DNA of 64,000 nt, taken from NCBI RefSeq assembly GCF_001905795.1, contig NZ_LIXJ01000010.1, forward strand, positions 1 through 64,000, in the 5' to 3' direction. The notes below the pieces were generated by a model, which had not been told where the DNA came from, ran no database searches, and worked only from the letters and a program-made list of their open reading frames with translations. Origin of the DNA: Streptomyces sp. CB01580. GTDB taxonomy: Bacteria; Actinomycetota; Actinomycetes; Streptomycetales; Streptomycetaceae. Shown piece after piece: positions 58,945-64,000 of the stretch (the first letter of the stretch is position 1; every line of letters starts with the position of its first letter). A program made the translations under genes and the position numbers.

Positions 58945-59790
58945 ATGAGCCGCAGCGACGTCCTGGTAGACGCCGACTGGGTCGAGGCCCACCTCGACGA
59001 CCCGCAGGTCGCTCTCGTCGAGGTCGACGAGGACACTTCGGCATACGAGAAGAACCACATCAAGAACGCGATCCGGATCGACTGGACGAAGGACCTCCAG
59101 GATCCGGTGCGCCGTGACTTCATCGACCAGGCCGGCTTCGAGAAGCTGCTGTCCGGGAAGGGCATCGCCAACGACACCACCGTCGTCCTGTACGGCGGCA
59201 ACAACAACTGGTTCGCGTCCTACGCGTTCTGGTACTTCAAGCTCTACGGTCACCAGGACGTCCGTCTGCTCGACGGCGGCCGCAAGAAGTGGGAGCTGGA
59301 CTCCCGCGACCTCGTCGACGGCGACCAGGTCCCGTCCCGCCCGGCCACCGAGTACAAGGCCAAGCCGCAGGACGAGTCGATCCGCGCCTACCGCGACGAC
59401 GTCGTGAAGGCGATCGGCGGCCCGAACCTGGTCGACGTGCGTTCGCCCGACGAGTTCAGCGGCAAGCTGCTCGCCCCGGCGCACCTCCCGCAGGAGCAGT
59501 CGCAGCGCCCCGGCCACGTGCCGACGGCCCGCAACATCCCGTGGTCGAAGAACGCCAACGACGACGGCACCTTCAAGTCGGACGAGGAGCTGAAGGCCCT
59601 CTACGAGGCCGAGCAGGTCGACCTGTCGAAGGACACCATCGCCTACTGCCGCATCGGCGAGCGTTCCGCGCTCACCTGGTTCGTGCTGCACGAGCTCCTC
59701 GGCCAGGAGAACGTCAAGAACTACGACGGTTCGTGGACCGAGTACGGCTCCCTGGTGGGTGTGCCGATCGAGCTCGGCGCCGCCAAGTAG
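58945..59790 (+). CDS. Thiosulfate sulfurtransferase (rhodanese)
   Basis: 281 residues, two tandem rhodanese domains. The first contains VVLYGGNNNWFASYAFWYFK. The second has the active site Cys235 in IAYCRIGERSALTW and the substrate-binding NLVDVRSPDEFSGK. It moves sulfur from thiosulfate or similar donors to an acceptor, typical of the CysA2/SseA group. ATG 58945 has GGAGGAGAAAAGA upstream. It is cotranscribed with the DUF1416 gene and preceded by the cysteine leader. Confidence 0.94.
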   Translation: MSRSDVLVDADWVEAHLDDPQVALVEVDEDTSAYEKNHIKNAIRIDWTKDLQDPVRRDFIDQAGFEKLLSGKGIANDTTVVLYGGNNNWFASYAFWYFKLYGHQDVRLLDGGRKKWELDSRDLVDGDQVPSRPATEYKAKPQDESIRAYRDDVVKAIGGPNLVDVRSPDEFSGKLLAPAHLPQEQSQRPGHVPTARNIPWSKNANDDGTFKSDEELKALYEAEQVDLSKDTIAYCRIGERSALTWFVLHELLGQENVKNYDGSWTEYGSLVGVPIELGAAK

Positions 59791-59847
59791 CCCCGCGACT
59801 GCGCACGACCCGGATCAGCACGACCCCGACCAGAAGGACAGGACATC

Positions 59848-60135
59848 ATGTGTGGAGCACAGGCCGGCGGCCCCGACGCCTCGACCATCAAGCCCGGCGA
59901 GACGACCATCCAGGGCAGCGTGACGCGTGACGGCGAGCCCGTCGCGGGCTACGTGCGTCTGCTGGACTCGACCGGCGAGTTCACCGCGGAGGTTCCGACC
60001 TCGGCGACCGGGCAGTTCCGCTTCTACGCGGCCGAGGGCACGTGGACGGTGCGCGCCCTGGTGCCGGGCGGCAGCGCCGACCGTACGGTCGTGGCGCGGA
60101 CGGGTGGCCTCTCCGAGGTCGCCATCGCCGTCTGA
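59848..60135 (+). CDS. DUF1416 (SseC-like) protein
   Basis: 95 residues. MCGAQAGGPDASTIKPGETT is the family start with a conserved Cys2. QGSVTRDGEPVAGYVRLLDS and FYAAEGTWTVRALVPGG are the strands of a small carboxypeptidase-regulatory-like fold. DUF1416/SseC proteins are always encoded after rhodanese-type sulfurtransferases and may be sulfur acceptors or inhibitors of them. ATG 59848, 57 bp after the rhodanese stop. Confidence 0.92.
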   Translation: MCGAQAGGPDASTIKPGETTIQGSVTRDGEPVAGYVRLLDSTGEFTAEVPTSATGQFRFYAAEGTWTVRALVPGGSADRTVVARTGGLSEVAIAV

Positions 60136-60210
60136 GTTCCGTCCGGCCGGGCTGTGCGCGGCCGTACGGAACGAAACGAGCGCGGCCGAGCGGGCCGCCT
60201 CGCACGGGCC

Positions 60211-60261
60211 GAAGGGCCGTACCCCAGGGGTTGGACGCTTCTGGCGCGGGTACGGCCCTTC
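60211..60261 (+). terminator. Terminator of the sulfurtransferase operon
   Basis: A 14-bp perfect stem (GAAGGGCCGTACCC and its complement) with a 23-base loop, 75 bp beyond the DUF1416 stop. Confidence 0.8.
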
Positions 60262-60422
60262 GTGCCGTCCGCACGAACCTGTCGCTGTCGGCACCGGCGG
60301 CACGCGCTCACGGGCACGCATCCATGGGCACGACGGCACGTCCGCACGATCGCGTGTTCAGGTGTTCGTGTGGACGGGACCCGCGTGTGCGCACAGGCTG
60401 GTCCGCACCGGCGGAAACCGTC

Positions 60423-60590
60423 CTAGTGCTGTGGCCGGAAAGGTTTGCCGGGAGGCTCGCGGCGTCCGGTGCGGTGCATCGCAAGGCGGAGGATCGCCCT
60501 CGTACTGGACGTACTCGGGTGATGCGACAACGCGGCGGGGTGCCGTGCCGGGCGTCGCGAGCCGGTGAACCTTTCCGGTCGCAGCACTAG
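60423..60590. mobile_element. Non-autonomous MITE-like element, 168 bp
   Basis: Terminal inverted repeats of 23 bp with two mismatches begin CTAGTGCTGTGGCCGG at the left and end CGGTCGCAGCACTAG at the right. The interior continues as a long imperfect hairpin (left GGCTCGCGGCG pairs with right CGTCGCGAGCC). Each end is the tetranucleotide CTAG. No transposase is encoded. Size, TIRs and hairpin structure fit a MITE mobilised in trans by an IS with matching ends. It is inserted between the DUF1416 and sigma factor genes. Confidence 0.85.
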
Positions 60591-60703
60591 CGTCGCCCGG
60601 GCGAACGCCCGTGCCGGGTCGGCCACGAGGATCCTCGCCACGACCGGGAAGGACCACCTTGTGCGGGGGCGACGCCCGCCCGTCGGCGATTACGGGACCG
60701 TCC

Positions 60704-61630
60704 TCAGCCCTCCCGCGCCCACGGCCGCAGCTTCTCCGGGTTGCGTACCGCCCAGATGCGGCTGACGCGCCCGTCGGAGACCTCGAACGAGGCCACGGTC
60801 ACGACGACGCCAGCGCGCTGGGCCACCAGGCCCGGCACACCGTTGACCGACCGCTCCAGGAGTTCGAGCCCCGGAGCCTTGTCGGCGATGGCGACCATGT
60901 ACCGGGCGATGCACGCGCCGCCCTCGACCGGGCGCAGGACGGTGCCGACCATGCCGCCGCCGTCGGCGGTCATCACGGCAGCCGGGTCGAGGAGGCCGAC
61001 GAGGGCGGCGATGTCCTTGGTCTCCCAGGCCTCTTTGAGGTGCCTCACCACGTCGGCCTGGCCGGCCGCCGCCACCGGAGTGCCGGCGGCGGCCACCCGC
61101 CGCCGGGCGGAGGCCGCCAGCTGCTTGCAGGCCGCAGGGGTCCGAACGAGAACACCGGCGATCTCGGCGTACGGGTACCGGAAGACCTCGTGCAGGACGA
61201 ACGCCACCCGCTCGGCGGGCGTCATCGACTCCAGGACGACGAGGAAGGCCATGGCCACCGACTCGTCCAGAACGATCTGGTCGGCGGGGTCCGCGGGACC
61301 GGTGGGGCCGGTGGGGCCGGTGCCGCCCGCGTGGTCCCACTCGGTGCGGTCGGGCAGCGGCTCGGGCAGCCACGCGCCGACGTAGCGTTCACGACGGGCC
61401 CGTGCCGACCCGAGCAGGTCCAGGCAGATGCGGCCGGTCACCGTCGTCAGCCAGGCGCCGGGGGACAGGATCTCCTCCTGCCGGCTCCGCGGCAGCCCGT
61501 ACCACCGTGCGTAGGCATCCTGCACGGCGTCCTCGGCCTCGGTCACCGAACCGAGCAACCGGTACGCGACATTGATCAGTTGGCGCCGCTCGCCGACTAT
61601 CCCGTCCGCGCCGGCCCCGGCAGTCCCCAT
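60704..61630 (-). CDS. ECF sigma factor with SnoaL domain (SigJ/ECF41 type)
   Basis: 308 residues. Region 2: NVAYRLLGSVTEAEDAVQDA. Region 4: MTPAERVAFVLHEVFRYPYA then EIAGVLVRTPAACKQLAASA. A C-terminal SnoaL-like domain follows (HLKEAWETKDIAALVGLLDP). In ECF41 sigma factors this domain controls activity in place of an anti-sigma factor. ATG 61630 was chosen; a longer start at 61732 would collide with the divergent gene. ECF41 genes are usually linked with a COE-type partner, whereas here the neighbour is a membrane protein. Confidence 0.9.
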   Translation of the reverse strand: MGTAGAGADGIVGERRQLINVAYRLLGSVTEAEDAVQDAYARWYGLPRSRQEEILSPGAWLTTVTGRICLDLLGSARARRERYVGAWLPEPLPDRTEWDHAGGTGPTGPTGPADPADQIVLDESVAMAFLVVLESMTPAERVAFVLHEVFRYPYAEIAGVLVRTPAACKQLAASARRRVAAAGTPVAAAGQADVVRHLKEAWETKDIAALVGLLDPAAVMTADGGGMVGTVLRPVEGGACIARYMVAIADKAPGLELLERSVNGVPGLVAQRAGVVVTVASFEVSDGRVSRIWAVRNPEKLRPWAREG

Positions 61631-61730
61631 GCTTCCGGCCGCCCCTCGCCTTACTTTTCGCGGGCCCGCGTCGTCGGGCTGGTGAGACCTTATCGATCCA
61701 CTGCCCGAGGGCGGAAAAGGGGACTGTGAC

Positions 61731-62099
61731 ATGGCCGATCAGGTGACGGCGAACGCGCGGCGCGGCTCCTCGTTCCTGCGGATCGCGATCGCTCTGCAGA
61801 CCTTGACCATCTTCCTTCAGGCGGTCTCCGCCGGGCTGCTGCTGACCTCGTCCTACGGGGAGACGATGCACAGCATCGGAGCCCGTGTGATGTACGGGGC
61901 GTCGATGCTGTACGTACTCGCGGCGGTGCTGGCGTGGAAGCCGGGCGGCAGCTCGCCCCGGCCCGTCCTTCACGCGTCAGGATTCCTCACGCTCGCCTCG
62001 GTCCAGGTCGCGTTGGGCATCGCCCACGTCCCGTCGGTCCACCTCCCCCTGGGTGTCCTGATGTTCGGTCTGAGTGTGCTGGCGCTGTCCCGGCGCTGA
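61731..62099 (+). CDS. Four-helix membrane protein
   Basis: 122 residues with four membrane helices: LRIAIALQTLTIFLQAVSAG, RVMYGASMLYVLAAVLAW, LHASGFLTLASVQVALGIAH and LGVLMFGLSVLAL. No recognised family. It is divergent from the ECF sigma factor with a 100-bp gap, so it may be its target or partner. ATG 61731 follows AAGGGGACTGTGAC. A hairpin (GGCCCGTCG / CGACCGGGCC) lies at about 62113-62136. Confidence 0.75.
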   Translation: MADQVTANARRGSSFLRIAIALQTLTIFLQAVSAGLLLTSSYGETMHSIGARVMYGASMLYVLAAVLAWKPGGSSPRPVLHASGFLTLASVQVALGIAHVPSVHLPLGVLMFGLSVLALSRR

Positions 62100-62309
62100 G
62101 GTCCGACCGCGGGGCCCGTCGGGACTCGACCGGGCCGCCCGCTCCCGGCGATGATCCGGGGAATCGGCTGCGTGTTGAGGCAACGGCTCGATCCGTGTGC
62201 CCCGGGCATCGGCCCACCGGCGACGACCTCCGGACCCATCGGCGGCCGGCCGCGCGGGCGGGCCCCTCCGGCTGCGAGCGGGGCCGGGCGGCCGTCGCGG
62301 CCGTTCCCG

Positions 62310-62831
62310 CTATCCGACCACCATCGACCGGGCGACGGACGGAGTGCGGCCCGCCGGGTACGCGGCGGCGTCGGGCTCGAACGGCCCGTCCGTGGTCGCC
62401 CCGTACACCGGGTGCGACGGCGGTACGGCGAACCGGGGAGGCGCCGGGAGCGTGAACCAGACGACCTTGCCCGCCCCGCCCCTCGGACGGGCTCCCCAGC
62501 TCTCGCTGACGGCGGCGATCAGGGCGAGACCACGCCCCGACGTGCTGAACGCTCCGGCCTCGCGCACCGTCGGCAGCCGCGGGTCGTGGTCGTGGACGGA
62601 CACCGTCAGCCGTTCGAGCAACAGCTCGACCTCGACTGTGCATGCCTTGTCCGGCTGGGCGTGCCGGTGGACGTTGGTCAGCAGTTCGGTGACGCCCAGC
62701 GCCGCATGGTCGATCAAGGGATCGAGATGCCAGTAGCGGAGCTGGGCCGAAATGATTCTGCGGACCTGACCGATCCGCGACGGCAGGGCCTGGAGCTCCA
62801 CCGTGCAGTGCCTGCTTGGCTCGCTGATCAC
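62310..62831 (-). CDS. RsbW-like ATP-binding protein
   Basis: 173 residues with GHKL ATPase boxes: VTELLTNVHRHAQPDK (N box), VHDHDPRLP (G1) and STSGRGLALIAAVS (G2). The C-terminal 45 residues are disordered. Family role: anti-sigma or anti-anti-sigma kinase, or an orphan ATPase in Streptomyces regulation. GTG 62831 follows GGGGAG at 8 bp. Not clearly linked with the ECF sigma factor; ECF41 factors do not need RsbW-type partners. Confidence 0.82.
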   Translation of the reverse strand: MISEPSRHCTVELQALPSRIGQVRRIISAQLRYWHLDPLIDHAALGVTELLTNVHRHAQPDKACTVEVELLLERLTVSVHDHDPRLPTVREAGAFSTSGRGLALIAAVSESWGARPRGGAGKVVWFTLPAPPRFAVPPSHPVYGATTDGPFEPDAAAYPAGRTPSVARSMVVG

Positions 62832-63014
62832 GGCTGCGACTCCCCGAAATAGGTCCGGAAGAAGACGGAGGAACGGATCCAGCAGACGGCCTGCCGATCC
62901 CTGCCGGCGGAGAGGGTCACAGCGTCACCGCCGGTGAACCACGAGTGACGTGTGACCAATGTCGCCCAGGGGACACGGCCTCGCAACTCGCGAGGTGCCG
63001 GCGGTGCCGTCCGT

Positions 63015-63332
63015 TCAGATCATCCGGCCGCCCGCACTGCGCAGCGTCTCCAGGAACCTGCGGGCGGGACCCGTCCGGTCCGGCCCGTGGCCGCGCTGCC
63101 CCATCGTCAGTCGGTAGCGCGTCCCGTTGAGGCGCGCCACGGTCGCCCCGGCCCCGGCGAACCACGGCCGGCCCGCGCTCACCGTCCGCACCGGCGCGCT
63201 GTCGATCTCCCGTCCGTAGCTGGTCAGCAGGGCCACCCTGCCGTCCTTGACGACCACCTGTCCGGCCCTGGTGAGCGACCGGGCCCACCGTTCGATCCGA
63301 ACCCCCGTCGCACTGAACTCCGTTTCCTGCAT
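63015..63332 (-). CDS. Conserved hypothetical protein
   Basis: 105 residues with a beta-rich N-terminal half (RIERWARSLTRAGQVVVKDG, RVALLTSYGREIDSAPVRTV) and a basic C-terminus. No membrane segment, no recognised family. ATG 63332 follows GAAGGGGGC. Natural codon use suggests it is real. Function unknown. Confidence 0.65.
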   Translation of the reverse strand: MQETEFSATGVRIERWARSLTRAGQVVVKDGRVALLTSYGREIDSAPVRTVSAGRPWFAGAGATVARLNGTRYRLTMGQRGHGPDRTGPARRFLETLRSAGGRMI

Positions 63333-63539
63333 GGCTGCTTCGCCCCCTTCGCATGACTCTGATGGGCAGTCTGCACAAGCCGGGACCGTCGCGCCAGGTC
63401 GCGTCCCGGCGCACGGGCGCGCCCGTACCGCGCGCCGGGGCCAAGCCAAGGCTATGGCCCATCAAAGGAAACGTTTGTGCAGGTGAGGGGAATATCGTGG
63501 GCGGCGTGGAGTTCCGGTGACACGAGGAGGAGCGCGCCC

Positions 63540-64000
63540 ATGAGCACGGTTCAGCAGGGACACGACCCGGTCGCGGCGACCGCCGACGTCGACCGTTCCG
63601 ACCCCGGGTACCGGGCCTGGCTCAAGGAAGCCGTACGCAAGGTCCAGGCGGACGCCAACCGCTCCGCCGACACCCATCTGCTGCGCTTCCCGCTGCCCGA
63701 GGCGTGGGGCATCGACCTCTACCTCAAGGACGAGTCGACACACCCCACCGGCAGTCTCAAGCACCGGCTGGCCCGCTCGCTCTTCCTCTACGGACTCTGC
63801 AACGGCTGGATCCGGCCGGGCAAACCGGTGATCGAGGCGTCCAGCGGATCCACGGCCGTCTCGGAGGCGTACTTCGCCAAGCTGATCGGTGTGCCGTTCA
63901 TCGCCGTGATGCCCCGCACCACCAGCCCCGAGAAGTGCCGGCTGATCGAATTCCACGGCGGCCGGTGCCACTTCGTCGACGACTCCCGCACGATGTACGA
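63540..64000 (+). CDS. PLP-dependent cysteine synthase family protein (partial, 3' end outside window)
   Basis: The first 153 residues are present. ESTHPTGSLKHRLARSLFLY carries the PLP-binding Lys. IEASSGSTAVSEAYFAKLIG is the phosphate-binding loop of the beta-family (cysteine synthase, cystathionine beta-synthase). ATG 63540 has GAGGAGG upstream. The enzyme may make cysteine or a related amino acid by beta-replacement, in keeping with the sulfur genes 4 kb away, but the exact reaction needs the rest of the gene. Confidence 0.85.
   Translation, partial: MSTVQQGHDPVAATADVDRSDPGYRAWLKEAVRKVQADANRSADTHLLRFPLPEAWGIDLYLKDESTHPTGSLKHRLARSLFLYGLCNGWIRPGKPVIEASSGSTAVSEAYFAKLIGVPFIAVMPRTTSPEKCRLIEFHGGRCHFVDDSRTMY

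Larger units (their letters stand above)
60136..60703. other. Gap with terminator and MITE
   Basis: 568 bp without a supported gene: hairpin 60211-60261, then CGCACGG-rich sequence, then the MITE (60423-60590), and about 110 bp before the sigma factor stop. Confidence 0.6.

Noticed and set aside
60358..60657. Hypothetical protein of about 100 residues on the minus strand
   Set aside because: It covers the MITE hairpin; the frame is a by-product of the inverted repeat.

Overview
The window comes from a high-GC actinomycete, almost certainly a Streptomyces chromosome. Nearly all codons end in G or C, GTG starts are common, and the families are typical of the genus: HTH/DUF397 pairs, RsbW-like ATPases, CsoR, GlnR, MshD and an ECF41-type sigma factor. 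From memory, the gene order from the secretion cluster through pit-pst-ppk, mshD, the 5'-nucleotidase, glnR and the thiosulfate sulfurtransferase matches the core region SCO4126 to about SCO4170 of S. coelicolor. Several accessory blocks interrupt it. I saw no tRNA, rRNA, CRISPR array or intact transposase gene.

Layout. 1-260: a decayed ABC ATPase fragment and a terminator. 266-8587: a GNAT gene, then a minus-strand operon for a type IV secretion-like machine. It has a VirD4-like protein with a degenerate P-loop, a VirB4-like ATPase, an SCO6880-family membrane protein, a VirB6-like channel, a VirB8-like protein and a small two-helix protein. No relaxase was found. 8903-12884: DUF402, a SnoaL fragment, and a DUF397 / HTH-DUF5753 / RsbW-like regulatory triad. 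13314-16381: a DUF1023 alpha/beta hydrolase with a prepilin-like segment, coupled to a lipoprotein. 16709-22903: a transglycosylase-NlpC/P60 enzyme, PAP2 phosphatase, FAD oxidoreductase, lipoprotein and CsoR.

23105-33293 is a phosphate island. It holds the Pit transporter with its DUF47 partner, pstSCAB with a clear PHO box, a Nudix hydrolase, a CHAD protein and polyphosphate kinase. 33778-37199 holds a YtrA-type GntR with an ABC transporter, and mshD. 37934-39775 is a secreted 5'-nucleotidase. 40126-47773 is accessory: DinB, DUF5701, PI-PLC, DUF1330, a membrane sensor-like protein, and a second DUF1023 operon (coiled protein, hydrolase, lipoprotein, small membrane protein). 48314-53927 carries an MprAB-like two-component system, an HtrA-like protease, a LacI regulator and glnR. 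54222-60135 carries a hydrolase, a MoaD/ThiS protein, a repeat-rich membrane protein, an LmeA-like protein, and a sulfurtransferase-DUF1416 operon behind a cysteine-codon leader peptide. 60423-60590 is a MITE. The window ends with an ECF sigma factor, a membrane protein, an RsbW-like ATPase, a hypothetical protein and the start of a cysteine-synthase-like gene.

The most interesting items are the relaxase-less secretion cluster with a crippled coupling protein, the duplicated DUF1023-lipoprotein module, the leaderless cysteine leader peptide, the double hairpin between pstS and pstC, and many short tandem repeats in intergenic DNA. Coordinates of starts were chosen from ribosome binding sites, overlaps and family lengths. 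Family names rest on motif recognition, not on searches.
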